Shown piece by piece: positions 27,101 through 35,152 of a stretch of 64,000 nt of DNA. Every line of letters begins with the position of its first letter. Position 1 is the first letter of the stretch. Origin of the DNA: Raineya orbicola (GTDB lineage Bacteria > Bacteroidota > Bacteroidia > Cytophagales > Thermonemataceae); assembly GCF_002843425.1 (NCBI RefSeq), contig NZ_NKXO01000015.1:1-64000 (forward strand). Reading direction: 5' to 3'. A model generated the notes under the pieces. The model was not told the origin of the DNA and made no database searches. It saw only the letters and a program-made list of their open reading frames with translations. A program made the translations under genes and the position numbers.

Positions 27101-29860
27101 AGCGGTTCCTTGTGCAAAATCTATTCTTGCCACTAATAAATCAAAAACACGCTCTTCGGGAGTGCCTGCGGCAGGTTGTCCAGTTATACTTCCGTTAATC
27201 ATTTGGGCGGTAGTGATACGAGAATTAACATCTGTTCCTTTGGTTAGCACGCCATTCACTCTTACGCCCCAATGTCTAAATCCATCTGAATCTGTACCAT
27301 CGGCATTGGTACCACCAAAATAGCCAATCTGTATTTCGTTTGTACCTGAACCTACATCATAAACATTTGTGTTTCTATGTAAAGAAATGAAAACAGGATC
27401 TGCATTGTTATGGTTTTTGCGAAGCATCACCCCTACCCATACTGTTGAGCCTTCTGCACCAAAACGTACATTGTTGGTATGAGACCAATAAACGTGGTCT
27501 CCTGCAACCTGATTATCCGTAGTACGAATATGTGTAATACATCTTACGTCATTATTATGCCTAAGTGGGCTAATAGCGGGGCAATCAGCATTGATAGAGG
27601 TACAAGGCTGATAGCTTGTGGTACTGGTAGCTGTGTATTGAAAGGCGTACCCCCCTGTACTTGTCTGAAGCCTTCTACCTATAGTTCTATTGTTACCACC
27701 TTCTACATACATACCCGAATTTACAATGCTTCTTTGCTGTGAGGCACTCGTAATGGGAATAGTAGGTTTAGCAGGACTACCTACGGCATCTTTACCTCTT
27801 GTTACAACAATATCAGAATGAGGGGAAGAAGAGAGCCAATCACCCGCCCAACCTAAACTGGCGTAGCCATTGGTTCTTCTATATCTGGCTGATAAGCCAT
27901 CAGAAGTCATAATTTGATGCAAATTGATTGGTACGGAGCCAAAATCTGCAAAGACGGTATTTACTCCTTTGAAAGGACTATCACTAACTCCGTCGTTGTC
28001 TATGTCAGTAACATTATTGACAGTGTTGTAATAATCAAAGCCATCATAAGCCCATACAATGTCACGGTTAGGGTTTATAGAAGTAAGTGCATTGGAGGAA
28101 GGTATAATAGTAATATCATCAATTGCCATCTCGTCTCCTTGCCCTGTACCACTGGCGTGGTCTATGTAAAAACGCAAAAAGAAAGGTGCCCCCGGAGCAA
28201 CCGTCAGAGCTGGTATATGAGTACGTGCTGTAAAAGTATAAAGAGTGCCCTGCCAGCCCGTAGCAGCACTAGCGGCTACCGAAGTATGCGTAACACTGGT
28301 TAGAGTGTAAGTAGTGTTATCATTTGAAATGTACACCCTAACTCTATTTGAAGCATTGGTATTATTGTTTTCCCATATAGTAAAAGATATTCTGAAATCT
28401 AATAGATTAGACCCAGTAGCATTAAACATTCGCAAGGTAACCATACCAGCAGTGGCAAAAGGGTCATCAGATTGCCAACCGAGTGTTCGGGTAGTAGCAG
28501 AAGGATTTAGGGAAGTAGGATCAGGTACATCAAACCCATACCAACCCGCAGTAGATACCCCCCCTGTTGATACTCCTTGCCCTCCTGTGGCTGTAATTCC
28601 AAAACCTGATGCTCCTCCGGGTGCGGCAGAGGCACCATCATTCACAAAATCCCAAGAACTTGCATCTAACTCTCCTGCAGCAGGCGTAACAACAGATATA
28701 TTAGCAGGTGCTGTAAATGTACCGTTATTTACATTTGCAAGCGTATTATCAAAATCTATAATAGTAGATACCCCTGAATTGGTTAGTTGAAGCCCCACTG
28801 GATTTGCCGTAATGATGATGTTATCCAAAGCCATTTCATCTGCTCCTGTACCCCCTAAATACCAACGTAAAAAGTAAAAAGAGCCGTTGGGTATTGATAC
28901 GTTTAAGCTTACTCTTCTGGTATGTACAATTACAGGGGCAACGGTAAATTGCCCTCCTGCACCGTCAGAAACTACTGCCGCCCCTACTGCAGGGTCTATC
29001 TGGATAGTAGTAGTAGTAAGTGTTGTTCCTGTTACATACCCTGAAACTCTTCGTAACTGAGCATTCATAACACTATTATTTAAGAAAACTATGTCATTGT
29101 TATTAATAGCAGAATTAGCTCCTGATGCGTGTGTGATAGTAACCACCCCACCAGCGGCAACTGATGTACCCGTAACGTTGATAGTAGCGGCAGGCTCTGC
29201 ATTAACAGAGGTTACTTGCATCGCGGCTATTTCATTTGCCGCTCCCCAAGAAGTAGCACTATTGGAATGAAAAAAGCGAACAGTATTAGAGTTGTTAGAA
29301 TTATTTATTTCATAAACATTATAAAAAACATCAAGAGTTGTAATGGTTGCCCCAGTATTATTTTGCAATCGTAATGTAACAGCCCCATCTGTTGCAAAAG
29401 CTCCATCAGGCTGCCACCCCAAAGCTGGATTAGTTCCTCCTATATTAAACCCATACCAACCTGCCCCTGTGGCATTATTGGCAGAAGCTCCGGGTGCAGT
29501 AGCAAAAGGCGCATTTCTACCTCCTGTTTGAGAAGTGCCAAAAGAAGAGTTTGAGGTAATTAACGCTCCGTCATTGATAAAATGCCATGCGTCTGCATCT
29601 AACTTTCCTGCTGAAGGTGTAGCTTCAGATACTGTACCTCCCGGTGCAGCAAAAGGATTAAACGCCCCGTTATTTACACCTGTTACTGACGTAGAGAAAT
29701 TAATAGTAAAAGGCGTATTAGTGGCATTTACATTCAATTGCCCCCAAGCCTTTCCTTGAAATAATAGTAACACACATAGCATTACCACACCAAAAGGCTT
29801 TCCGAAGGGCGTGGAAAAGAGTTTGGAATTGTAAGAATGAAGGGTTCTCATATCTGTCAT
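24119..29860 (-). CDS. Giant secreted protein (1913 aa) with duplicated N-terminal modules and T9SS type A sorting domain
   Basis: A signal peptide ends near AWGQ at residue 41; the start could also be ATG 29851 (MRTLHS). Two homologous modules of about 165 residues follow (residues about 47-215 and 362-530), sharing DADAWHFINDGA / DASSWDFVNDGA, GWYGF, LGWQ and VTLR. A long middle region has jelly-roll-like segments (QLNTGSGPNDNNYLLGTQSR, carbohydrate-binding-like SVKNLAPGGMGNDLAIDNI). The C-terminal sorting domain has ITIYPNPANDNVNI and ends KLVIKH. No catalytic motif is evident. It is the first gene of a two-gene operon with the type B cargo. A giant adhesin or matrix protein is the most likely role. 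Confidence 0.88.
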   Translation of the reverse strand: MTDMRTLHSYNSKLFSTPFGKPFGVVMLCVLLLFQGKAWGQLNVNATNTPFTINFSTSVTGVNNGAFNPFAAPGGTVSEATPSAGKLDADAWHFINDGALITSNSSFGTSQTGGRNAPFATAPGASANNATGAGWYGFNIGGTNPALGWQPDGAFATDGAVTLRLQNNTGATITTLDVFYNVYEINNSNNSNTVRFFHSNSATSWGAANEIAAMQVTSVNAEPAATINVTGTSVAAGGVVTITHASGANSAINNNDIVFLNNSVMNAQLRRVSGYVTGTTLTTTTIQIDPAVGAAVVSDGAGGQFTVAPVIVHTRRVSLNVSIPNGSFYFLRWYLGGTGADEMALDNIIITANPVGLQLTNSGVSTIIDFDNTLANVNNGTFTAPANISVVTPAAGELDASSWDFVNDGASAAPGGASGFGITATGGQGVSTGGVSTAGWYGFDVPDPTSLNPSATTRTLGWQSDDPFATAGMVTLRMFNATGSNLLDFRISFTIWENNNTNASNRVRVYISNDNTTYTLTSVTHTSVAASAATGWQGTLYTFTARTHIPALTVAPGAPFFLRFYIDHASGTGQGDEMAIDDITIIPSSNALTSINPNRDIVWAYDGFDYYNTVNNVTDIDNDGVSDSPFKGVNTVFADFGSVPINLHQIMTSDGLSARYRRTNGYASLGWAGDWLSSSPHSDIVVTRGKDAVGSPAKPTIPITSASQQRSIVNSGMYVEGGNNRTIGRRLQTSTGGYAFQYTATSTTSYQPCTSINADCPAISPLRHNNDVRCITHIRTTDNQVAGDHVYWSHTNNVRFGAEGSTVWVGVMLRKNHNNADPVFISLHRNTNVYDVGSGTNEIQIGYFGGTNADGTDSDGFRHWGVRVNGVLTKGTDVNSRITTAQMINGSITGQPAAGTPEERVFDLLVARIDFAQGTAATAANIGTLKGGFDNTYASNHRVQLWVIRDIARDNVSPNADAYPPVPNPAGYSTDQGAILDYLADNILDSDGFGGDDFVQFRSVDVTIPSTVDISFHSVGYFPGAQPNASAMDEFRIGGSFNQAALNSPVVSLIRGLCSANGGTLGLQAYEGGSFGSATCMDQNGVVNTGLPGCLGTTTSTATNLTQERYDPASTDIWGSAVPESTLDGLWDLAASGHPSYGTTGNNAVIRAGGGTNLYSGGPKINSLSSGAYNYQLNTGSGPNDNNYLLGTQSRHSFGPAWIPFYDNSPHRNGYLMSINASYARSKFFDQTISGLCADTQYEFSIDIINVLRRTRVITNSAPYAIDPSLTWSYEGVAGAEMVATDICDPQYEPGCQQMSRPGSSGTFIGLGSVTLNGTGPLGTTSGLGGTNRKYSLNPEVEFALNDVPIYTVPVSIPNDGQWHRVGLTFVTKANFAQALNLSVKNLAPGGMGNDLAIDNISFRPCGSTSTLFDQSTVCDDGSGDPDAGNVWLQINKAGLSFANARVRFQKWTPYPTPINHLVTGVSNAANAVITLPDGPAPEDGDGTQRIPIGAVVALYDLEGMGILNGTQATVLSKTSNTITTDLNTSASPAYPTNVGVLRLVALPDALITNITYTNPTITITLTGGGDAIPIGTQVTFSGVAGLISINGVSGQVISTSPTTLIVQVATVPAPGEVFNDAGGTELIELMHASDDLDNDAIPDENEWVDITFNPYNGVNYSSVGVTNFPAFYQSSFMPATPVALPRAITQFNVFYPNGTYIRAMFAGNEANLTDVSGKCRFIANGFEINCNILPAIGGRLKARNTADGIELKWNAYQERAGVKYILERSYDGQNFIEIADYSALGRPEYKHLDRAPFVGKNYYRVKIVETNSSFYYTNIATADWSEGNMITIYPNPANDNVNIVFSDDFAAENKVQIKVITTMGSEVKNRTYELQAGTRTLAIPTADISNGLYLLEIQIGTEKIVHKLVIKH

Positions 29861-29897
29861 TGTTTTTAGCTTGTATCTATTTATACATTTAAGTTTT

Positions 29898-29905
29898 CAA
29901 AGGTA
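29898..29905 (-). promoter_or_regulatory. -7 box (TACCTTTG) of the giant T9SS operon
   Basis: On the - strand TACCTTTG fits TAnnTTTG 38 bases before the start at 29860. A TTTG at the right distance upstream was not found because the region is nearly pure A and T. Confidence 0.45.
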
Positions 29906-30064
29906 ACCAAAAAAAAGTGAAAAAAATTGTAAAAAAAATTAAAGTTTAGAAGTATAAAATTTGAAGTTATGAGTTTTCTTTGTTCCGATTTTTCTAAAAT
30001 ATCAAAAATATGCTTAATGAGCAAAAATAATAAAAAGTACGTACATTTACAAAATTTTTTTAGA

Positions 30065-30733
30065 ATGATTTTAAGTATAGAAACCGCTACACCTACCTGC
30101 TCGGTAGCTCTGCACCAAGAAGGCAAACTCATTGCCTCTTACGAATTACATACAGAAAAATCACATAACGAAGAACTGACCTTGCTCATTCAAGAAATTT
30201 GTAAGCAAAGCAAATGCCCACTCACAGAACTTTCTGCTGTAGCTGTTTCCAAAGGTCCTGGCTCTTATACGGGTTTGCGTATAGGCGTGGCTACCGCCAA
30301 AGGGTTATGTTATGCTTTGCAAAAACCGCTCATTGCCATAGGCTCATTAGAGGCTATGGTAGAGCAAGTCGTGGATTTTTTCCCTACCTCTACCCTCTTT
30401 TGCCCTATGATAGATGCCCGCCGTATGGAAGTATATTGCCTTCTGATGAGTAGTAAGAAGGAAATCTTACTACCAACTTCGGCAATTGTAGTAGAAAAAA
30501 ACACCTTTGAACAGCATTTAAGCAGTCATCAAATAGTATTTTTCGGCAATGGAGCAGAAAAATGCAAAAAAGTAATCTCACACCCTAACGCTATTTTTTT
30601 AGAAAATTTTTATCCTTTGGCAAAAAGTATGGGGAAACTAGCTTGGGAAAAATTCCAAAGAAAAGAATTTGAAAACTTGTTTTATTTTGAGCCTTATTAC
30701 TTAAAGGAGTTTGTAACAAAGACTTCAAAATAA
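30065..30733 (+). CDS. tsaB: tRNA t6A threonylcarbamoyladenosine synthesis protein TsaB
   Basis: MILSIETATPTCSVAL is the ASKHA-fold opening. KSHNEELTLLIQEI and SKGPGSYTGLRIGVATAKGL (the TsaB signature region) follow, then PLIAIGSLEAM. The ATG at 30065 gives 222 residues, the usual size for TsaB, and the longer frame from 29969 is not supported. TsaB binds TsaD and TsaE in the complex that makes t6A37 in tRNAs reading ANN codons. It is convergent with RNase G across a hairpin. Confidence 0.92.
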   Translation: MILSIETATPTCSVALHQEGKLIASYELHTEKSHNEELTLLIQEICKQSKCPLTELSAVAVSKGPGSYTGLRIGVATAKGLCYALQKPLIAIGSLEAMVEQVVDFFPTSTLFCPMIDARRMEVYCLLMSSKKEILLPTSAIVVEKNTFEQHLSSHQIVFFGNGAEKCKKVISHPNAIFLENFYPLAKSMGKLAWEKFQRKEFENLFYFEPYYLKEFVTKTSK

Positions 30734-30734
30734 A

Positions 30735-30762
30735 TGAGGGCTTTACCGCTGTAAAGCCCTCA
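30735..30762. terminator. Bidirectional hairpin between tsaB and the RNase G gene
   Basis: The perfect stem TGAGGGCTTTA / TAAAGCCCTCA has a six-base loop (CCGCTG). On the - strand TTTATTTT follows, a fair T-tract for the RNase G transcript; on the + strand the tail is weak. Confidence 0.75.
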
Positions 30763-30765
30763 AAC

Positions 30766-32319
30766 TTAAATTTCAATGTTTTCGTCTTGTTTGTTTTTGA
30801 AATAAAACTCATTGATGCCCAGTGAGCTATCAGTTGTAATTTTCACCCATCTGCCATAACGGAAAAACCATTTCCAACGTTTGGAGAGTAAGCCCCCTTT
30901 GGTAAAAAAAGCCGCAAGATAAGGGTGTAATACAAGCCGAATACCTTTTTCATTGTTCTTTTCAATGAGGTAAATTAAATTTTGCTCAATGACATCAGAA
31001 ATTACGATGCTGGCACCAATTTTTCCTGTACCTCGGCAGGCAGGACAATCTTCTAATGTAGCGACATTCACTTCGGGGCGTACCCGCTGACGCGTAATCT
31101 GCATAATTCCAAAACGCGATAGTGGCAAAATCGTATGCTTGGCTCGGTCGTCTGCCATTGCTTCTTTCATTTTTTGATACACCAGCCTTTTGTTTTCGGC
31201 TTTTTTCATATCAATGAAATCCACAATCACAATGCCGCCCATATCACGCATACGCAACTGCCGAGCAATTTCCAAAGCCGCCTCCAAATTAACATTCAGG
31301 GCAGTGGCTTCCTGATTTTCTTCGGAAGTAGATTTACTACCACTATTTACATCTATCACGTGCAAGGCTTCGGTATGCTCAATCACCAAATAGCCTCCAC
31401 TGGGTAAAGGCACATTTTTACCGAAAAGCCCTTTGAGTTGGCGTTCTATGCCTAAAACCTCAAAGATTTTTCCTTTACCATTATGCAGACGTACAATTTT
31501 TTCTTGCTTGGGAGCAATTTGCTTGATATACCCTTTGATTTCATCAAAAAGGAGCTTATCATCAACAACAATGTTATCAAAATTATCATTGAGCATATCT
31601 CTGAGAATCGCTGAAACGCGTCCTACTTCGCCAATTATTTTTTGGCGAGGTAAAGCATTTCGTAAGTTCTCAAAACCTTCTTTCCACTTTGCGAGTAGAT
31701 TTTGTAAATCTGCTTCAATTTCCGCTAAATCTACATTTTCAGCAACGGTGCGAATAATAACACCAAAGTTTTCGGGTTTTACTGAACTTACCAAACGAGC
31801 TAATCGCTGACGCTCCTCACGACTTACAATTTTTTTGGATATACTCACCGAATCGCCAAAAGGCACCAGTACCAAATACCTCCCTGCTAATGAAAGCTCA
31901 CAAGAAAGCCTTGGACCTTTGCTGGATATAGGTTCTTTGGCTATCTGTACCAAAATAGGCGTATTTTTCTGCAAAACTTCCTCAATTTTGCCCATTTTGT
32001 CGGTTTCAGGTTCAAGGCTGAAACCTTTCAGAAATGCCGATTGCTGTCTTTTAGCAATTACTTCTTTGGTGTATTTGATAAGCGAGCGAATATTAGGACC
32101 TAAGTCTAAATAGTGCAGAAAGCCGTCTTTTTCGTAACCTACATCTACGAAAGCGGCATTCATACCCGGTACTAATTTCTTGATTACCCCCAAGTAAATG
32201 TCGCCTACTGCAAACTGATTGCCCTTCTGCTCTACGTGATACTCTACTATCTGCTTTTCACGCAAGAGAGCAATGCGAACTTCTTCCGTGTTCGCATTGA
32301 TAATCAGTTCGTTGCTCAA
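30766..32319 (-). CDS. rng: Ribonuclease E/G family endoribonuclease (RNase G)
   Basis: The protein has an S1-like domain (VGDIYLGVIKKLVPGMNAAFVDVG) and the RNase H-like core. HVIDVNSGSKST (magnesium Asp), GGIVIVDFIDM and the zinc-link DCPACRGTGKIG (CxxC) are all clear. TTG 32319 (SNELIIN) begins the conserved N-terminus and gives 517 residues; the frame is open 33 codons further to 32418 but that part has no family match and approaches the small gene upstream. It processes rRNA and degrades mRNA in the cytosol. Gene order HU, TPR, bS22-like, rng is, from memory, frequent in Bacteroidota. Confidence 0.9.
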   Translation of the reverse strand: MSNELIINANTEEVRIALLREKQIVEYHVEQKGNQFAVGDIYLGVIKKLVPGMNAAFVDVGYEKDGFLHYLDLGPNIRSLIKYTKEVIAKRQQSAFLKGFSLEPETDKMGKIEEVLQKNTPILVQIAKEPISSKGPRLSCELSLAGRYLVLVPFGDSVSISKKIVSREERQRLARLVSSVKPENFGVIIRTVAENVDLAEIEADLQNLLAKWKEGFENLRNALPRQKIIGEVGRVSAILRDMLNDNFDNIVVDDKLLFDEIKGYIKQIAPKQEKIVRLHNGKGKIFEVLGIERQLKGLFGKNVPLPSGGYLVIEHTEALHVIDVNSGSKSTSEENQEATALNVNLEAALEIARQLRMRDMGGIVIVDFIDMKKAENKRLVYQKMKEAMADDRAKHTILPLSRFGIMQITRQRVRPEVNVATLEDCPACRGTGKIGASIVISDVIEQNLIYLIEKNNEKGIRLVLHPYLAAFFTKGGLLSKRWKWFFRYGRWVKITTDSSLGINEFYFKNKQDENIEI

Positions 32320-32430
32320 AGTAGTACAATTTTTTAGTGTAACAATAAACAAAACATCACTTTCACGTCTTGAAAGTAAAAGATTTGAAGTTGATAACAA
32401 CAAAGGCTTCAACTCCAAATCATAAACCTC

Positions 32431-32520
32431 CTACTTCTTTTTGTGTCTGTTTTTTCTGAGACGTTTTTTGCGTTTGTGTGTAGCGATTTTGTGTCTTTTT
32501 CTTTTTCTTCCGCAAGGCAT
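32431..32520 (-). CDS. AURKAIP1/COX24-domain small ribosomal protein (bS22/mS38-like), 29 residues
   Basis: A 29-codon frame reads MPCGRKRKRHKIATHKRKKR and ends in a Lys/Arg-rich tail. This is the short protein commonly annotated as AURKAIP1/COX24 domain-containing in Bacteroidota. Relatives are the small-subunit protein bS22 of actinobacteria and mitochondrial mS38, which sit near the decoding region. It is extremely basic, as expected for an rRNA binder. It lies between the TPR gene and rng on the same strand. Confidence 0.85.
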   Translation of the reverse strand: MPCGRKRKRHKIATHKRKKRLRKNRHKKK

Positions 32521-32580
32521 AATTGTAAAATTTTTATGAGTTGAACAAATGAATTCAAAGCGTTTGTAAGCTATTTATTT

Positions 32581-33405
32581 TCACAAACTTTGTATTTTCT
32601 TTTGAATTTCTTGCTTAATTTCCGCAGGAACATCTAAATTCAAAACTTTTTGCAAGGCTTCTTTGGCTTTTGTAGGTTTTTGCGTATCCTCATAACATTG
32701 AGCCAAATAAATCCAAGCATCAGGATTTTTAGGATTTAAGGCAACAACTTTTTCAAAACGTTCTATTGCCTCTTGCAATGCTCCTCTTTCGGCGTAAAAA
32801 GTGCCTAAATAAAACAAGGCAAGCTCGTTGTTGGGGTCTTTTTTTACTACTGCCGAAACCATTTGTATGCCCTTCATAGGAGCTTGCGGGTTGAGTGTTT
32901 TATACAAAACACCCATTTTAGTTTGAGCAAGTAGATTTTCGGGTTCAAAGCCCAGTACTTTTTCGTAAGATTTTAGGCTTTTCTCGGCTAACTTACGGGT
33001 TTTAGCAGTGTCCAAAGCAAAGGAAAATGCTTCAAAATAGCTTTCGGCTGATTTCAACCAAGCAGTTTTCTCATTGAATTGCTCAGCCACTTTTTCGCTA
33101 TAAAAAGCAACGCTGTCCCATTGATTAGATTTCTTGTAAATTTTAGCAAGAGAATCCGACCATTGAAATTTTGCTTGCAAGTTGTCTGCTTTAAGCCACT
33201 GATTTTTGAAATATGCAAGGTTTTTCCTGTCGCTTTCTGAAAGAGTAGTAGCGTGTTCTTTTTCAGGCATTGCTTTGTCTTTTTCAAGCAATGAACGCTC
33301 TGTTAGCTCTCCCGAAGGATTTTTTACCACTACTTTGGGCAAGAAAAAAAAAGTAGCTACTAACACTCCCGCCCCTGCTATCAGAAACCCTTGCCATTTC
33401 AGCAT
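32581..33405 (-). CDS. Membrane-anchored tetratricopeptide repeat protein
   Basis: The 274-residue protein has one N-terminal transmembrane helix (residues 5-24, GFLIAGAGVLVATFFFLP). A linker follows, then about four TPR units, clearest at NELALFYLGTFYAERGALQE and PDAWIYLAQCYEDTQKPTKA. TPR arrays are protein-protein interaction scaffolds; here the domain would face the periplasm or cytosol depending on topology. It lies between the HU gene (6 bases away) and the bS22-like gene, in a cluster recalled as frequent in Bacteroidota. No catalytic domain is present. Confidence 0.82.
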   Translation of the reverse strand: MLKWQGFLIAGAGVLVATFFFLPKVVVKNPSGELTERSLLEKDKAMPEKEHATTLSESDRKNLAYFKNQWLKADNLQAKFQWSDSLAKIYKKSNQWDSVAFYSEKVAEQFNEKTAWLKSAESYFEAFSFALDTAKTRKLAEKSLKSYEKVLGFEPENLLAQTKMGVLYKTLNPQAPMKGIQMVSAVVKKDPNNELALFYLGTFYAERGALQEAIERFEKVVALNPKNPDAWIYLAQCYEDTQKPTKAKEALQKVLNLDVPAEIKQEIQKKIQSL

Positions 33406-33411
33406 AAGCTA

Positions 33412-33735
33412 CTATTTCTTTTTACGCTTTTTGGTTTGCTTCACATTTTTATCTGTAACATTCTTTTTTACTTCTGCCGCAAAAGTTTTGGCAGGTTTGA
33501 AAGCTGGTACATAGTGAGCATCAATAATAATAGCCGTGTTTTTAGAAATGTTACGAGCAGTTTTTTTCGCTCTCTTTTTATTGATAAAAGAACCAAAGCC
33601 TCTGATATAAATATTTTCACCTTTGGTCATATTGGTTTTTACCACATTGCAAAACTGCTCCACCACAGCTTGTACCACAATGCGTTCTACGCCTGTTTTT
33701 TCAACGATTTCTGCAACTACTTCTGCTTTTGTCAT
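33412..33735 (-). CDS. HU/IHF-family DNA-binding protein
   Basis: The 107-residue protein starts MTKAEVVAEIVEKTGVER and contains IYIRGFGSFINKKRAKKTAR, the HU arm region. The conserved Pro of the DNA-intercalating tip falls in a variant sequence (NISKNTAIIIDAHYVPAFKP). A basic Lys-rich tail of about 15 residues extends beyond the usual 90. It is a nucleoid or chromosomal architecture protein. It is the first gene of the - strand unit ending with RNase G. Confidence 0.9.
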   Translation of the reverse strand: MTKAEVVAEIVEKTGVERIVVQAVVEQFCNVVKTNMTKGENIYIRGFGSFINKKRAKKTARNISKNTAIIIDAHYVPAFKPAKTFAAEVKKNVTDKNVKQTKKRKKK

Positions 33736-33795
33736 TTTGGTATGTGTTTAATATAACTAATTATGTTTCACAGGTTTAAGAAAAAATTTGAGGCA

Positions 33796-33803
33796 CAAAG
33801 ATA
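33796..33803 (-). promoter_or_regulatory. -7 box (TATCTTTG) for the HU-TPR-rng unit
   Basis: On the - strand TATCTTTG fits TAnnTTTG, 61 bases upstream of the HU start. No clear TTTG at the standard distance. Confidence 0.45.
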
Positions 33804-33906
33804 AAACATTCTGAAAGAATAAAAAAATTTTTTTCAAAAATCTTTGTTACAACAAGAATTTTATCCGTTTTTCAGTATCCCTAAACGCAAATTTCACAAA
33901 AAATGT

Positions 33907-33914
33907 TATATTTG
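33907..33914 (+). promoter_or_regulatory. -7 box (TATATTTG) for the second Uma2 array
   Basis: TATATTTG fits the TAnnTTTG element 16 bases before ATG 33930. It also explains why the longer frame from 33903 is not used, because the ATG-proximal part would be promoter. Confidence 0.4.
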
Positions 33915-33929
33915 GAAAAAAAATCACTT

Positions 33930-34529
33930 ATGACCAAAATCACCGATTTCAATACTCTGGACTTGAACCAAACCTACTCATACGCCGATTACCTACTCTG
34001 GCAATTTGAGGAACGTTTGGAACTTATCAAAGGTAAAATTTTCAGAATGTCCCCTGCTCCAAGTATGAAACATCAAAAAGTAGCAAGTCGTTTGCATACT
34101 TATTTCGGTAGTTTCTTATTAGGGAAATCTTGTGAGCTATTTTCTGCCCCTTTTGATGTGCGTTTGTTTGATAGGAAAAAATCAAAAAAAGCAAATAAAG
34201 ACATCTACACCGTCGTTCAGCCTGATTTGTGTGTGGTGTGCGATAAAGAAAAATTAGACGAAAGAGGTTGCCTCGGTGCCCCTGACCTTATCATTGAAAT
34301 CCTTTCCAAAGGAAATTCCAAAAAAGAAATGAAAATCAAATATGAACTCTATGAGGAAGCAGGTGTAAAAGAATATTGGATTGTTGTGCCTTACGAGGAG
34401 TTTATTCATCTGTACGTACTCAATGATAAAGGCAAATACGAACTCAAAGGTATTTTCGTTGATGGCTCTATCCCCTGCCAACTCTTCCCCGATTTGCAAG
34501 TTGAGCTAGAAAAAATTTTTGAAGAATAA
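33930..34529 (+). CDS. Uma2-family PD-(D/E)XK nuclease-like protein, copy B1
   Basis: This Uma2/DUF820 protein of 199 residues begins MTKITDFNTLDLNQTYSYAD, matching the start of the next two copies, so ATG 33930 is chosen over TTG-like 33903. It carries LELIKGKIFRMSPAPSMKHQ, TVVQPDLCVVCD, GAPDLIIEILSKGN and EAGVKEYWIVVP (nuclease core). Compared with B2 and B3 it is nearly identical outside residues about 50-75. It is the first of three tandem genes separated by 12 and 11 bases. Function is unknown beyond the fold. Confidence 0.85.
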   Translation: MTKITDFNTLDLNQTYSYADYLLWQFEERLELIKGKIFRMSPAPSMKHQKVASRLHTYFGSFLLGKSCELFSAPFDVRLFDRKKSKKANKDIYTVVQPDLCVVCDKEKLDERGCLGAPDLIIEILSKGNSKKEMKIKYELYEEAGVKEYWIVVPYEEFIHLYVLNDKGKYELKGIFVDGSIPCQLFPDLQVELEKIFEE

Positions 34530-34541
34530 ACACAAAAAATT

Positions 34542-35141
34542 ATGGCAAGAGTTACCGATTTTAATACTCTGGATTTGAACCAAACCTATTCTTATGCCGA
34601 TTATCTCCTCTGGCAATTTGAGGAACGTTTGGAACTTATCAAAGGCAAAATTTTCAGAATGTCCCCTGCTCCGAATTTTAAGCATCAAAAAGTAGCAGGA
34701 AATCTACACCTCATTTTTGGCAACTATTTACGAAAGAAAACTTGTCAAGTTTTTTTTGCCCCCTTTGATGTGCGTTTGTTTGATAGGAAAAAATCAAAAA
34801 AAGCAAATAAAGACATCTACACCGTCGTTCAGCCTGATTTGTGTGTGGTGTGCGATAAAGAAAAATTAGACGAAAGAGGTTGCCTCGGTGCCCCCGACCT
34901 TATCATTGAAATCCTTTCCAAAGGAAATTCCAAAAAAGAAATGAAAATCAAATATGAACTCTATGAGGAAGCAGGTGTAAAAGAATATTGGATTGTTGTG
35001 CCTTACGAGGAGTTTATTCATCAGTACGTACTCAATGATAAAGGCAAATACGAACTCAAAGGTATTTTCGTTGATGGCTCTATCCCCTGCCAACTCTTCC
35101 CCGATTTACAAGTTGATTTAGAAAAAATTTTTGAAGAATAA
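34542..35141 (+). CDS. Uma2-family PD-(D/E)XK nuclease-like protein, copy B2
   Basis: The 199-residue protein is the middle copy of the array. The N-terminal 47 residues and everything after APFDVRLFD are almost identical to B1 at both protein and DNA level. The window HQKVAGNLHLIFGNYLRKKT... to VFFAPFD differs strongly. Motifs for the nuclease fold are intact (VVQPDLCVV, APDLIIEIL, KEYWIVVP). The upstream spacer ACACAAAAAATT is repeated before B3, showing the duplication unit includes the spacer. Confidence 0.85.
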   Translation: MARVTDFNTLDLNQTYSYADYLLWQFEERLELIKGKIFRMSPAPNFKHQKVAGNLHLIFGNYLRKKTCQVFFAPFDVRLFDRKKSKKANKDIYTVVQPDLCVVCDKEKLDERGCLGAPDLIIEILSKGNSKKEMKIKYELYEEAGVKEYWIVVPYEEFIHQYVLNDKGKYELKGIFVDGSIPCQLFPDLQVDLEKIFEE

Positions 35142-35152
35142 ACACAAAAATT

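Noticed and set aside
28314-28790. A 158-codon + strand frame and many others opposite the giant T9SS genes
   Set aside because: They follow the low-complexity Thr/Asn repeats of the - strand protein and lack motifs, promoters or continuity.
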